DNA of 64,000 bases, taken from Apophysomyces variabilis (taxonomy: Eukaryota > Mucoromycota > Mucoromycetes > Mucorales > Mucoraceae). Below, piece after piece: positions 50,966-62,639 of this stretch (the first letter of the stretch is position 1; each line of letters starts with the position of its first letter). The notes under the pieces are model-generated. The model was not told where the DNA came from and searched no databases. It was given only the letters and a program-made list of their open reading frames with translations. Location: contig MZZL01000399.1 of assembly GCA_002749535.1 (NCBI GenBank), positions 124,001 through 188,000 on the forward strand, written 5' to 3'. Made by a program: the position numbers and the translations under genes.

Positions 50966-52869
50966 ATGACGTACCAAGGTAAACCCCATTCCGTACTGTA
51001 GAAGAAGCTGTTTGGTTAACCGATAAGGATATGAAATCCTAGAAAGTTACTATTCTATTACCAAATTCGCAACGGCAATAGCAAATAAACTGTACTATGG
51101 ATATCCAGCCTCTAGTTCTCAGGTTAAAGACCTACTGGCTGAGATTCTCATTAACATCGCCAATCGTTTGTCGCGACGGAATTTATGCAAGCTTGTGCAT
51201 GTATGTCGTACTTGGAATCGTGCGTTGACACCTGTACTCTATGACACGATGGATACACTGGATTTTGTTTCCTTGTGGAGTGTTCGCTCACTCTTTTGTT
51301 TCGTATCAGCCGACCCAGTGTCTTTTGTTTCCAAAACGCATAACCTCTGCCCTCTTTCACCGTCGCACTTGATGCGACTCTTTGAAATATTCAGCGATGA
51401 CAAAGACGAGCTATTCGTTTCACTAAAAGAGGAGTACGAAATGAGTCCACTTTGGAAACCTCAGCCATTTTTTGACGCACTTCTATATACGGAGACAAAC
51501 AAACGGCTTGGTCATTATGTGTGTATATTAACAAATACAGGCCAAACCATTGTAGGGAGCGGCCTATTGCGTCTCTGCCCTCATCTAACAGAAATCCACA
51601 GCGCCATCCCAGGACATCTGTTGTTCCTTTTGGCACATTGGCGGCATTTAAGGAAGATATCCTTGGATGTCTGTTTACCACAACCTCTAGACTTCCCCAA
51701 AGGATTCCTTGAAGGCCGTTTGGCTGATCTAACCCTGACCATCACCTGTTTTAGAGGATGGCTAAAAATGTTTTCAAAGATAGGCTCCATTCAACGTCTT
51801 ACGATGAAATTTTCCCGTCCCAAAAACAACGAAGGCGGAGAGAAAATACTATTTGAGCAGTTTGAAGCGCTACATCGTGCTCTTCTCCAACTGCAGTTCC
51901 TTGCACTCTCTGACTTTCGCATCCGTGGGGAAATAGCACCGCACATTGCCCCTTGCGAGACAATGCGTTCCCTCTTGCTGTTTCCCCCGAGAGGCGTGCA
52001 TTGGGGCTTGTACCTGGCGCGAAAGTACACCAAATTAGAAACACTCTCACTCCCTGGGCAGTGTCGAACGCACGGAAATCGTCCCACTGGCCACCTCCTG
52101 TCGGACCTTGCGGTCGCTCATCATGACAGCGACTGACGTTTATTACAGGTTTCTGAAAGGGCTTCAAACAGCGCAAGCGCCTATAACCTACATCAGCTAT
52201 GAAAGAAGGCCTCTAACGCGCTTGCCTGACTTGGTCCATGGCTTTTGTTACACTGTCGAAAAGCTCGATATCAACATAGAACATGAGCCATTGCGAAACA
52301 TGCCTTGGGAGGCGCTAAAGGCCTGTATCCGCCTGACCGAATTGCAATTGAAGAGTAGTGGCGGGCTGTCCTTGGGTTCGGTTGTGGAGATATTGCCTAA
52401 TCTCAAGAAGCTGTCCTTGATAGCTTACATAGTCGTCCTAAGCGAGCTTCATGGCGCAAGGTCCCAGGCAAACCTGAAGCAACTGACCATGGAAGCAACC
52501 CTTATTGAAAATGGAGTCTACGTCTATCTACCAAGATATTGTCCTTTTCTTTCTTCCTTTATATGTGTCCACCATAGCTACATTCCTAAATCATCCGTTA
52601 TTTACCCTAACCGAAGCCTTCCATATCTCGTAGTTTGCTGTCCTTGCGACTGCGAGTTCAAAATAGCACGGATAGGAAAAGAAAAACCTTGTGCAATTCC
52701 CACTAGAGATGATCAGATGGAACGGCAATGCGTTAGGGCAGTGCATCGCTTACGTCGATTGCAACAGCTAACGCCGTCAGAGGCGAATGAAATGTTACCA
52801 CACCTAGTAACCATTATATGCCATTTTGTTGATGACATTATTTTAAACGGCATAAAGTTAAAAATTTGA
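50966..52869 (+). CDS. F-box / leucine-rich-repeat-like protein
   Basis: Likely substrate adaptor of an SCF ubiquitin ligase. Three exons: 50966-50978 (MTYQ), 51109-52099, 52149-52869; phases agree and give 574 aa. The F-box is at residues about 13-55: LLAEILINIANRLSRRNLCK and VCRTWNRALTPVLYDT. The remainder has repeated Leu-rich segments (LRLCPHLTEIHSAI; LEILPNLKK-like VEILPNLKKLSLI) resembling the degenerate LRRs of mucoromycete F-box proteins. The second intron is only 49 nt, with a weak GTCGGA donor, a CTGAC branch-like site and a good TTATTACAG acceptor; the alternative is a frameshift at about 52105. The first exon is inferred from phase only. Confidence 0.8.
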
Positions 52870-54374
52870 AAACAAAAACTATACAAGATGAAGAAAAGGA
52901 TTCTTTTCCAAAACGAGATGGATGCCGTCTTTCGGTATCGTTAGATACGAATGTCAATCCAACTAGTGATCGCTAAAGAACAAATAGATCTGCATTGCTG
53001 ATAAGTTACTTTTTTTCCCTTTTTCAAGTTTCTGTTTCATACAAAATGAGTTCATTCAGTAAGTTTGTCTGGAAAATTCGTATCGCAACATAGGAGCTTC
53101 CTAGCAACCTTAGCGAGCTCTTGATCCCATAGAAACAAGCACGCAACCTAACTTCTGAGTATCCGATTATTTAGTCGTGGAGCGTACTAAGATGAAAAAT
53201 GTACATTCAAGGTCATCATGCGGGAGCGACTAACACAATGATATATAGCAAAGGAGAAATCTATTATATTGCTTCGTACTGGTCATGGTTGTTGGAAAGA
53301 AAAAAAAAGGCTACTTATCGAGGCCTTGTATGCAAGCATTGGAGCAACTGAAGCATATGGTTGCAAAACTTAGTACGTACCTGCATAAAATTATCCTAAT
53401 GACTCAGACGGGCGACGTAAACGGCAGTTTTGACAATAAAGGACAGGTCATACAGTAATAGCGTTTATGCTTTCTGTGCGCACCGCTCCAATTCCCGATT
53501 TGGTGTTACAGTCCATCCGATAGCGGTTGACCACTCTGAAAAGGAAATTGTTAAAAATCGCTAGAATCCCGCCTAAAGGAAGTTTATAGCGAGTCGTTTA
53601 CTGAGAAGATGCGATTTGTTTTGAAGATCCATGCGAGTACTTTTTAGGGACTTTTCCACACGCTGCAATGTGCCTGTTTTTTTTTGAAAACTATCCTGCC
53701 GACATATCCTTCAAATAGAGCAAGGCTTTATCATGGAAGGATTACAGTACTACCGATATAATCCTCTGCGTGATCACATACTGTAGAAAGAGCTTCATCG
53801 TTCGTCGCAAGGAATGGCATAGGAATAATACAGCCAATCGGTTGATTGACCATGCTTTGTGCACCGCCACGTGAGTTTAAGTCCCGAGGCGTTGCACAGT
53901 TTGCCATGGTTTGATGAACTTAACTCCGCTTGGATGAAGTCACAATCGGTGTCGGAAAAAGAAAAAGATAAAAGGGGGCTTGCACTTCAATTTTTACTGC
54001 TCTTTAGAAAACCCTGCTACCGCCAGTCTTCAATCGACTGTCCAAACGTTGATGAAGCGGTTCTTTCTTATAAAACGAAGAACAGGGGAAATAGAAATTC
54101 AAATACCAATATAATCACCGAAGATGATATCATTACCGTTCATCCTAGGCTTCATGCATTGGTTACATTATCATAACCTTTAACGGGAAAATGGAAAACG
54201 AAAAAAAAAATTTTTTTTTTGTCTGGCAGAAAGACTTGTTTCTTCAACCTAACGATGTGTGCAACGTTGATTAAAGATATGATAGGGTAATCTCTGCGTA
54301 GCTGTAATGTCAATAAAAAAACCAATATCAGCTGAAAACTGTTGGCTTCTTCTCTTCTCTGTTCTTTTTCCGCA
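52870..54374. other. Intergenic region, no firm gene
   Basis: About 1.5 kb. One 105-codon open frame at 53859-54176 (+) lacks an ATG start and has no recognisable homology, so it is not called a gene. Nothing else was found. Confidence 0.5.
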
Positions 54375-56349
54375 ATGGGTGCAAACTCTGAGGGTATTAT
54401 CTTGTTGTTTTCTTCGATCGTCTTCTCTTCTTTACTTTTATGCTTAATTGGAATTCAATATTGAATAGACATTGAGCGCATAAGGAAGACCACGTTTATG
54501 ACAGTGGTCTACCGCTACCTTCAGCGCCACTTTTTCTCGTGGCCTGATGTGCTGCGCTGGAAAGCATCAGTACGTACAGTCGAGAATGGAAAGCCTCTTC
54601 TTGTCCATTCCATCGCTTCATCTCGAATGACCAACACGTCTCTTTTAGGTTTTGCTGTCCACTCTACCAGCTGTTTTAGGCATGACGCTCTTCTCCCTAT
54701 TAATTTGTTGGCTCCATATCAAATTGAAAATCGCCATGAATATTTCGGTCTCTGTTTGTAAGTGTGTGCATGAAGCTCCGCCGGCAAAGAGAAAAAAAAA
54801 AAGCAAATTAGGGAATGAGAGAATCTCACCGGGTCCGTCATAGTGGGTACTGTTTCCGTCGCACTAGGTTTACTTCTTGCTTTCCGGGTGAATACAGCTT
54901 ATGATCGTTATTGGGAAGGCCGCAAACTTATCCAGACCGTGATGGCCACCATCCGTAACTTGTCGCGTCAGATATGGATCAATATTCCCGAAGAAACGGA
55001 AACAGATCATTTGGAAAAAATGCGTTGCGTGAAATTGCTGTTGGCTTTCATGGTAGCAACCAAACATCATCTACGCCATGAATATGGCATTGATTACTAT
55101 GACTGTAAGTGTCGTCATGTTTATTTCCTCTTTTGCTTTATTACACACAAGGAAAACTAAAACATTGAGAAACAGTGGAGGTCTTGTTACCGCCGAACTG
55201 GAAACCTGCTAGCGTCACCTATGCAAAGAAGCCAAAGATGATTGGAAAGAAATCATTGTCTACGCTCAGCATACAGAAAGCACAAAGATTGATGGATCGT
55301 GCCAAGTCCATTAGACTCGTTGTGGCTCTTCACGACAGCATCAAGCCACCCACTCATGAATGCCCGCTGGATCCCGATGACCCGTCAGATATGTGCAACG
55401 TTCGACGATCGGCTTTGCGCCAGCACTTTCCAGATTCTGACCTTGCCGATATTTCTGCTGCAGAAGTGAGACGCAAGGCGGCTGGAGCCGATTCGGACGT
55501 GGAACAAGAAGAAGAAGAGGAAGTGGATGAAGAAGCAACCGCTTTCGGAGATGAAGAGGCTCAGGAAGTCCCGGAAGCATGTGATGCTACTACTACGGCT
55601 GAGGATTGCGAAGCCGCTGGTCCACGGCCCCGAGGTCTCGACACCGCGGGGACCTCATCAAGAGAACATAGGCATCATCTGCATTTACCTCGTCGCCGCC
55701 ATCACCGCAAGAAGGCTAACAGTACCTTCACGTCTGACGAAGATTTACCCGACCAGGGCGACTCCGACTTGGCTTTGCCCATTGAGATCTTGTTCCGTGT
55801 GGCATTGTATATCAACCAAGCCAAGGCGGCTGGTAAAATCGAATCAAGCTTTGTATCTGTCACCACTTCTTCGATTGATACCCTGATTAACTGTCTCACT
55901 GCTTTTGAACGAATTGTGCATACCCCGATTCCCAAAGCTTACAATATCCATTTGTAAGGAGAGAGAAAAAGAAAAAACCAAACCGGAAACCCTGGACTAA
56001 TCGAATTGATATTTCATCTAGGAAACAAGGTGTTGTCCTCTACATCTTCTTTTTCCCGTTTGCTTTGGTTGAAGCTATTGGTTGGTTGGTTGCTCCTATT
56101 GTCGCTTTGGTATCGTTTACCCTCTTTGGTATTGAAGCCATTGGTGCTGAAATCGAAAATCCTTGTAAGTGCCCTTTTTGCTTGCCCTTTTCGTGGAAAA
56201 CTGATTTGACGTTCTATCTATCTTTAGTCGGTTACGATGCTAATGACCTTCCTTTGAACCGCTACTGCGATGAGCTGAAAAAGGAAGTCGAATATATCAT
56301 TTACCATATCCCAACGCATTCCACAAGTATCTTGTTGGACGGTCAATAA
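54375..56349 (+). CDS. Bestrophin/UPF0187-family anion channel protein
   Basis: Membrane protein of the bestrophin-like UPF0187 (YneE) family, putative chloride channel. Seven exons: 54375-54393 (MGANSE), 54469-54569, 54649-54757, 54844-55104, 55176-55953, 56022-56164, 56228-56349; phases agree, 510 aa. Family signature: LLLAFRVNTAYDRYWEGRKL. TM segments are AVLGMTLFSLLICWL near residue 50 and a C-terminal pair from YIFFFPFALVEAIGWL. Exon 5 contains a long insert of about 150 residues that is acidic, then His/Arg-rich (REHRHHLHLPRRRHHRKK), between the conserved halves; this insert is typical of fungal members. C-terminal GYDANDLPLNRYCDELKKE is conserved. First exon inferred from an in-phase splice pair. 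Confidence 0.87.
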
Positions 56350-56439
56350 AGAAAAAAAACAAAACCTCTAGGTTATTCGCTTCATCACTGCTTACACTGT
56401 ATATACTAATTTTGATGGGTTAATGAATGTTATCTGGCT

Positions 56440-57470
56440 ATCTGTTCGAATGAACTTAACAACTGCCGAGAGCTTTTGTTCCCTCATTATCACCCTTTTT
56501 GATTTTTACTTTTTTCTTTCATGCAACATGGCCCAACTTCCAAAGCATTCAGGCCATAGATCGATCAGATCTCATAAGCCCTGCCGTGTTGACTCCACTA
56601 AATAATCAAGTAAACCAAATCAATGCTCGGGCCATGAAATTTTTCCAAGGAGAAGAGCATGTATACCTGTCGATGGATTCCATTGTTGATGAGATGGAGG
56701 AGCACACCAACCTGTATCCTAATGAAGTACTCAATTCTCTTGAGAGAAATGGGTTGCAACCTTACAAACCAAGTTTGAAGGTTGGTCAGCCCATCATATT
56801 AATTCGCAATGTGGATCCGACGAACGGCCTTTGCAACGGCAATCGCCTCATTACCCAAAGGCTGAGGCCTCGTGTCATTGAGGCAGAAATTGCTATTGAC
56901 GATCATGCCGGTGAAATTGTCTACATCCTGCGCATTGACCTACAATCCTCGGAAACTGACCCCATTCTATTCATTCTATATCATCGTCAGTTCTCCATCC
57001 ACCCATGCTTCACAATGACTATCAGCAAGAGTTTGGGGCAGACACTGCAACACGTCAGTCTGTACCTGCCACAACCTGTGTTTTCGCATGGTTAGCTGTA
57101 CGTTGCCTTTTCGCGCATGATTTCAAAGAACAATATCAGAGTGTTCTTTCCGAGCTCTGTTGATCAGTTCATTGCAAACGCTCGCAATGTGGTTTATGAA
57201 GAAATTCATGACGATTTAAGATAACTTCCACCTATTATATGCTTTCTGCTATCAACCTATATGTCTTTTGTTTCTTATGTTCTTATGTACTCTATGTTCT
57301 TATCTCTTCTACGTTTCTATATCCTCTATAATTCCATGTATTTTATGCGCTTATATCTTTATGCAATATTAACTATGTTTTCTTCAACGCCTATATGAGT
57401 GGTGTGGAAGTGGGTGGAGAGGGGTGACGCACCTGCGAAGCGAGCGGGCCAACACTGCGTTATGCAAGTC
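56440..57470 (+). mobile_element. Helitron remnant: C-terminal end of PIF1-type helicase
   Basis: From about 56527 the frame encodes LTPLNNQVNQINARAM, PIILIRNVDPTNGLCNGNRL and FTMTISKSLGQTLQHVSLYL, the last motifs of a Helitron Rep/helicase protein. A TAG stop at 57093-57095 falls where homologues have a Gln before LYVA-SR; the same frame then continues as LYVAFSRM to a stop at 57222-57224. The element is therefore a 5'-truncated pseudogene. A short hairpin CCTGC-GAAGCGA-GCGGG at about 57431-57450 resembles a Helitron 3' hairpin, but no cl  ear CTRR end follows. Boundaries are approximate. Confidence 0.7.
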
Positions 57471-58313
57471 CATATTTAACGTCCGTCTTCCCTATTTAGA
57501 CATAAGCGGAGTAGTGATGATCCATTGCAGCCGGTGAATACGACAGGAGGGAGAGAGTGGAGAAGTCCTCTGATAACATCACTTTATTGCCTACGTACAG
57601 ACATAAATTTTTACTTCAATTTCTTCGTGGAAAAATAACTAAACTAAAGTTCCTATGTTTCAAATCAAGTTTTTGGCTCCCTCTATACCTTCCCAGAGTC
57701 TGATCAACAAGCACGACCATTACTGGCTGGAATAAAACAGCGGCTCACAGCTAGTCCAAAAAAAGTTTTCTTTATATGTGGTTTGCTGAGATAAAAAATT
57801 GTCCAAGATTCTGGGGAATAGGTGCTCACAAAAACAAGAACGTAGAAGGAATAACAGGCTTGTGGTAGCCAAGCATTCATAGCGATGTTGTTTTTGATCC
57901 TTCGATGTCGGCTCTTTCCTGTATTACTTCAGAGCAGCTCCGAGCAAAGGATGCACTGAAGAAAACATGTGTTTGAATGGCCCGACAAGATGTTTAAACC
58001 TAGATGGACTACAATGCGTTAACTGGAGGCCTGTTGCTAAGGGTTATCAGAATGGTTACCTTATGAGACCCACAAGAGGTGCTGTGGATCTAGAAAATCC
58101 ACAAAAGGGAAGGCGAGTCCCAAAGAATTGGCAAAGCCTTTCGAATGCTATGCCTGGTGACATTACACTGAAATATTTGCGAATAGCAAAGAGCAGGATT
58201 ATATATCACTTTATTCTTTTTGGCAGCTTTGGCTACATATGACTACACGTAACTACATGTATTATCACGAAGCTTGCAAGTCCTGAGAAGCTGAGGCTCG
58301 ACATATCACTGCG
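57471..58313. other. Intergenic region
   Basis: Between the Helitron remnant and the metzincin gene. A 91-codon open frame at 57967-58242 has no recognised homology and no supporting signals. Confidence 0.55.
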
Positions 58314-59108
58314 TCACTGCACTGAAACAACAGCAGTGTTTTTGGGCTTGGGAGCATTGGCTCTAGCCGCCAGAGAGCTGAGGGGCTCGAACAACACGAT
58401 GGGCGTGCCATTGATATGCGTCAGCTTGCCAGTCCACGCCTGACGGTAGAGTTCAAGGAGGTCAGTCTTGTCGTCAGTGGTAAGAGTGCTCTCGTCCCTA
58501 AGGGTTGTCTGATCGTCATAGTTCATGATGCTGACTGGATTATGTTTGCCGAACAACTCCGAGTGCCAGCCACTCCCATCTTCGTCTTTCGCAAACCAGT
58601 GGCGGAGACCAAAGACATGGCCAAGCTCATGAACCATCGTTTCCACCTGTTCAGCATGGTTGCGTTCGAACATCGATGGATATATATAAAGCTTTTTTTG
58701 GCCAGTGTCTGGGAAGAAGGCGCTTGCGAGGACGCAACCCTCGACGAAGCAGCGTTTTCGTTCGAGCACCTCGATCTCGAAATCCCACAAAGCGTCGTCC
58801 TCAACGAACTTGACTGGGGCTGCATTTCCCCACTTGTTGACCGCCTCCCAGAAGAGTTTGAGGACGTCCTCCTTTCTCCTGCCTGGTGGCTGAATTGTGA
58901 TTTGATTGAAACGAAAGCGCAGAACGGCACCCTTCACCCAAAGAGGGATGATTCCTAGAGTGCCTACCATGATTTCCAAGGGTGAGCGCTTATGGGCAGC
59001 CCGGCCATCAAGGCATATGGCATTCTTGAGATAGAAGTGTGGCTTGGTAGCGAGGCGGGGTAGATCTTGGTCAGTCATTTGAAATGGTGTTTGTCGTTTT
59101 GCGGACAT
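58314..59108 (-). CDS. Metzincin-type zinc metalloprotease (matrixin-like), intronless
   Basis: Single exon of 264 aa. The zinc site HELGHVFGLRH is at residues 160-170 (HExxHxxGxxH) and a Met-turn-like SIMNYDD at 194-200, which together define metzincins; the position of the Met-turn and lack of a pro-domain cysteine switch leave the subfamily open (matrixin M10 or related). There is no signal peptide, so it may be cytosolic. ATG 59108 is chosen because a TATAAAAG lies 30 bp upstream (59145-59138); the frame is open further but without another ATG. It is intronless and GC-richer than its neighbours, which are all multi-exon or mobile. Horizontal acquisition is possible but not shown. Confidence 0.8.
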   Translation of the reverse strand: MSAKRQTPFQMTDQDLPRLATKPHFYLKNAICLDGRAAHKRSPLEIMVGTLGIIPLWVKGAVLRFRFNQITIQPPGRRKEDVLKLFWEAVNKWGNAAPVKFVEDDALWDFEIEVLERKRCFVEGCVLASAFFPDTGQKKLYIYPSMFERNHAEQVETMVHELGHVFGLRHWFAKDEDGSGWHSELFGKHNPVSIMNYDDQTTLRDESTLTTDDKTDLLELYRQAWTGKLTHINGTPIVLFEPLSSLAARANAPKPKNTAVVSVQ

Positions 59109-59137
59109 GAATGTGCAATCCAGGTAGGGCAGAGGCT

Positions 59138-59145
59138 CTTTTATA
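59138..59145 (-). promoter_or_regulatory. TATA box of the metzincin gene
   Basis: TATAAAAG on the minus strand, 30 bp upstream of ATG 59108. This spacing would put transcription start at or just before the ATG, so the mRNA would have a very short leader unless initiation is further downstream. Confidence 0.45.
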
Positions 59146-59379
59146 CTTTTCAACGTCGCTTTCGTGCAGATAGTGATTATTCACTCAATTGAGTGACTCA
59201 CACGATAAGAATTCTTAAACACGAATGGACTTCCAGTCATGAGATCTGCATACGGATCGGTGCTTTACTCATCTTAGCGTTGTCCTTCTTCTGTAGACTG
59301 GGTAGTCCGATCAAAATCTGAACACGTGGGAAGTCCCAATTAACGAAGAAACCCTAGTTGCCATACCTCCCACAGAGTG

Positions 59380-59555
59380 TTTTAGTCATGGGTGCAGGGG
59401 TCTGTGCACCCGGGGACTTATGCTGCTTTTATTATTTGCTGGATAGCCAGTGCAACACACTAGCGGTTTCAGTCACGGGGGAAGAGGGGTCTGTGCGCAC
59501 GGTGATTTAAGCTCTTCCACTATTGGCTAGTCGGGCATTGTACCAGAACGAGAAT
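59380..59555. repeat. Diverged tandem duplication, about 85-bp offset
   Basis: TTTTAGTCATGGGTGCAGGG-GTCTGTGCACCCGGGGACTTA at about 59381 matches TTTCAGTCACGGGGGAAGAGG-GGTCTGTGCGCACGGTGATTTA at about 59466, and both continue to GG-TAGCCAGTGCA / GGCTAGTCGGGCA. A possible third, weaker copy starts near 59560. Origin unknown. Confidence 0.5.
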
Positions 59556-60060
59556 GCTTCAATCATGAAACCCAAGGGTGATACTAGACTTCGTTTGGAT
59601 CAAATGCAGTAGCGGTCATGAGTTCGAGTCAATTGGGGATTCAATGCAGCATGCATTGTCAAGCAAAATCACATTACTGGGCAAGTTTTGTAGGAAAAAG
59701 GTTTAAATCAAAACGAACTTTGCGAACAGGGAATATAGCTACCTACGTATAAAAGGCGTCGCTGACATTTACCTTATCACTTCGTATCAATCTTATCCCT
59801 TGTATCAGTACTCAACTAGCCAATTGCGGCGCTCAGACAACCTAGCCTAAAGCTGCTCTCAAGATGAACGCATATATGTAATTTTGCGTTCCAGCAATAA
59901 CCGGGCTTTCGTACCTGATTTCTTTTAACCCGATCGCTGGTTATGAGCGCTCTACAAGAATCAAATAATGCAGACCTACACGTTTCCGGAGATGATGTAG
60001 ATATGGACTTGTGTGAAACTGTCATTGCTCATTGGAATCATGGAATGTTTTGAAATGCCG

Positions 60061-61422
60061 AAGATGTTCATCATTCCCTATTAACTTATTCAGAAGATTG
60101 TGTACCGGATAGTGAAGACGAAATGCAGGAACAAAATGAAATGATCATTGATATTGAAATGGAAAAAGAGTCGTTTTTCAACATAGCTGAAGCAGTTAAT
60201 CTAGCAGAATCTATGCTACTTCGCAGGAATAAACGCGGTACATATCGGAATTACACTGACGAACAGTTAGCTATGTTGCTCAATCTAGTAACATTTTAAG
60301 GAAAGACTGCAGCAGCTGCGGGTAGACAAGTGGGTATTAAAGAAAGAACAGCCTAGGATTACGTTAAGTTGTACTACAAGAACCAAATGAGAGAGCTCCA
60401 GCAAAGTCTGCACCTGCGAAAAAGAGAGGTCCAAAGCCAAATTTGACACCCACGCATACGCAGCACTTGGTGAAATATACTGATGAGAATCCAACAGCCA
60501 TTTTGAATGATGTAACCGACAATTTGTGCAATGCGTTCGATGCTCTGTCCATCACTCCATCCGCAGTTCATAAGTGATTGGTCGCCAAATGAGCTATTAC
60601 ACTCAAAAGAGTGCAAAAAATCCCTGCTGCGAGAATAGTGAGAGAGTAATTGTATTACGAAGACGAAAAGTACTCGAATGGGAAACTATTGGAGATATGG
60701 ACTTCAAAACTAACTGTGTTTTTATTGATGAGGCTGGCTTTGACTTGCAACTTGTGCGCAATTATGGTCGCTCTAAGAAAGGTAGCCCAGTAAAGCAGAT
60801 TGTAGTCACCGGAAGAGGTGTATCGACCACAATACTTGGTGATATTTCCTCGGGCGATATTATTGACATCTCTTTAAGACCACCTGAACAGACCATGGAG
60901 AAAAAAAGAAAGCTAGGCGAAAGCAAATCTACGAATATTAATGCTAGGATTGGCACAGAGCACTACATGACGTATATTTCGAACGAGATGGATGTGTTGG
61001 ATCGCCATGGAATGAACGGTTATTATGTTATCATGGATAATGCGCCCATCCGTACACCAGTAAAGGTTAAGCAGTTGGTCGAAGAAAGAGGATACAAATG
61101 TCTCTAGCTTCATCCCTACTCCCCCTTTCTCAACCCAGTAGAAGAGTTTTGGGCCAAAGTGAAGGCTGGGGTAAGAAGGGAGCCCTTACAAGTTGACAAT
61201 AACATTCAAGAGCGTATTGTTCGAGCAGCGCGAAAAGTAAAGCGCTCAGACTGTCAAGGATGGATCAGACACTCTGAGAGCTTTTTCGTTAGATGCAATA
61301 ATAGAGAACCACTCCTTTAAATAAATTTCATCTTGCTGTGGTTTGAAACAAACTATCTCAGTGATTGTTGAACATAGACGCGACGTTATGCAAAGAAGGG
61401 TAGTCTGACCGTAAATATTTCA
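60061..61422 (+). mobile_element. Tc1-like transposon T6, degenerate
   Basis: Plus-strand transposase with acidic leader, HTH-like segment (about 60240-60370) and catalytic domain (about 60690-61320), broken by many stops in the first half. Catalytic motifs: VFIDEAGFDL (first Asp), VIMDNAPIRT (second Asp; the usual His after PI is Arg) and NPVEEFWAKVKAG (final Glu), with one stop between the last two at 61105-61107. The 3' flank to 61422 is shared with T3. Inactive. Confidence 0.75.
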
Positions 61423-62021
61423 AGTTATCTTGCAGAAGTATTTTTTGGATTCCGCAAGAACTTTGAATCCCTAATTCTCAACACTCCGCTTTCTTTTGCT
61501 CCTGCTTTTTGTCTCTTGCGAACACTCTCTGGTCATCACAACATCAACAATCGTATCGTTGCGATACTGTTGTCACATTTGTGGAAAGATACTTTCGCAA
61601 GCCTCGAAAGTGAAACAGCATTTGCTGAGAATAGACAACTTAGATTTGCAATCACGAAGCGAAGGCAAAACACGCCGAAATACGCGGAAATCCACATATA
61701 TCTTACAACAAAACGAGGGCAATTGCACATCTGTCCGTATTTATTATGCATGCGTTTTGTGTTTGTCCCATTTCTCAGATTTTGATCACTTAAAACCACA
61801 ATATCAATGATACCCAGCTAAATGAACTCGCTGCGGCCGGTCATACTCCTGATGCCTCGACAACTACGCAAGTTTCTATAAATCAAAATGCAACCCATCC
61901 ATACTCACTCATACTCAAATGATAAAAGAGGAAATATGATTAAAAGGAGCTAATGTTCGTACCAGTGATATATTGCAGTGAACCATTACTTATAATTATG
62001 GCATGTAAAGCATTGGCGTTT
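61423..62021. other. Region with a zinc-finger-like relic
   Basis: At 61570-61805 (+) an open frame reads YCCHICGKILSQASKVKQHL and later YYACVLCLSHFSDFDHL, resembling paired Cys-rich fingers like those of the 18-19.9 kb relic. There is no start codon in a good context and no further exons were identified, so this is probably another broken family member. Confidence 0.35.
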
Positions 62022-62331
62022 TCAGTCACGGAGAGGTGACAACACTCGATTGATTTCATAGGTGCTCGCACTCAATCGTTTCCTGCTGTCAAACACTCGA
62101 AACTCTTCATATCGTCCGGGTTTGCAATATTTTTCAAAAATGAACAATATCTTCAAAACATCGTCGAGTTGAACCAAGTATTGTTGCCAGTTTGCAATCG
62201 ATGATGGCAAAGTGATCGTGGTCAGTTTCATCATGAAATAAAGGCCATCCGCCATCAATTCTGTCACATAAAAAGGTTGACGTATGGTTGACACATTGGA
62301 TCGATAGGCAAGCGCTGACATTACCTTGATC
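62022..62331 (-). pseudogene. C-terminal fragment of unknown repetitive family
   Basis: Minus-strand open piece with RQPFYVTELMADGLYFMMKL and NWQQYLVQLDDVLKILFIFE, ending in a stop at 62022. It reads like a genuine protein C-terminus, but its 5' end is replaced by the hAT-like MITE at 62332. I think it belongs to the same mucoromycete family as the relic at 18-19.9 kb, on the basis of overall style and the shared MITE association; this is weak. Confidence 0.35.
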
Positions 62332-62491
62332 TAGGGCTCGGAATATGACCCGGCCCAACCGGATATCTGGCGGGCAGCCTTCAGTGGGCCCACCTTAGTC
62401 TGATAGGCCTAGTGTGCTGGGTTCCGGGTTAAGATCTTGTCCCAACCTAGTTATAACCCACTCGATTAAGGCCTGCCCATTTCAAGTCCTA
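62332..62491. mobile_element. hAT-like MITE, copy 2 (160 bp)
   Basis: Begins TAGGGCTCGGAATATGACCC and ends CCATTTCAAGTCCTA, matching copy 1 at 19167-19416 at both ends and in the block GTGTGCTGGG-TTCCGGGTTAAGATCTTG. It lacks about 90 bp of the interior. No clear 8-bp target duplication remains, so it is probably older. Confidence 0.7.
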
Positions 62492-62639
62492 AAAGGATGT
62501 GTCTGACGATACTTCCATTGCTGGCCAATCTGATTTTATGGACGGCACTTCGTGCGATAAAATAAGAAGCTTATGATCCGGGTCATTCATCACTCCATAT
62601 TTGTCGCTCAAGTACATCACCTACTATTAATAATTGTTT

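Larger units (their letters stand above)
59109..60060. other. Intergenic region with diverged tandem duplication
   Basis: Promoter side of the metzincin gene; no other coding sequence. It includes an 85-bp-offset duplication at about 59380-59555. Confidence 0.55.

Noticed and set aside
52095..52150. Frameshift in the F-box gene
   Set aside because: A 49-nt GT-AG intron with branch-like CTGAC and TTATTACAG acceptor restores the frame exactly, so an intron is the simpler explanation.
53859..54176. 105-codon ORF on the + strand between F-box and bestrophin genes
   Set aside because: No ATG start, no homology recognised, no convincing splice partners; not enough to call a gene.
57967..58242. 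91-codon ORF on the + strand
   Set aside because: Single open frame without homology or promoter signals, next to a Helitron remnant; probably chance or old repeat.
59605..59640. GAGTTCGAGTC, resembling a tRNA B box
   Set aside because: No A box at the right distance upstream and no cloverleaf could be folded.
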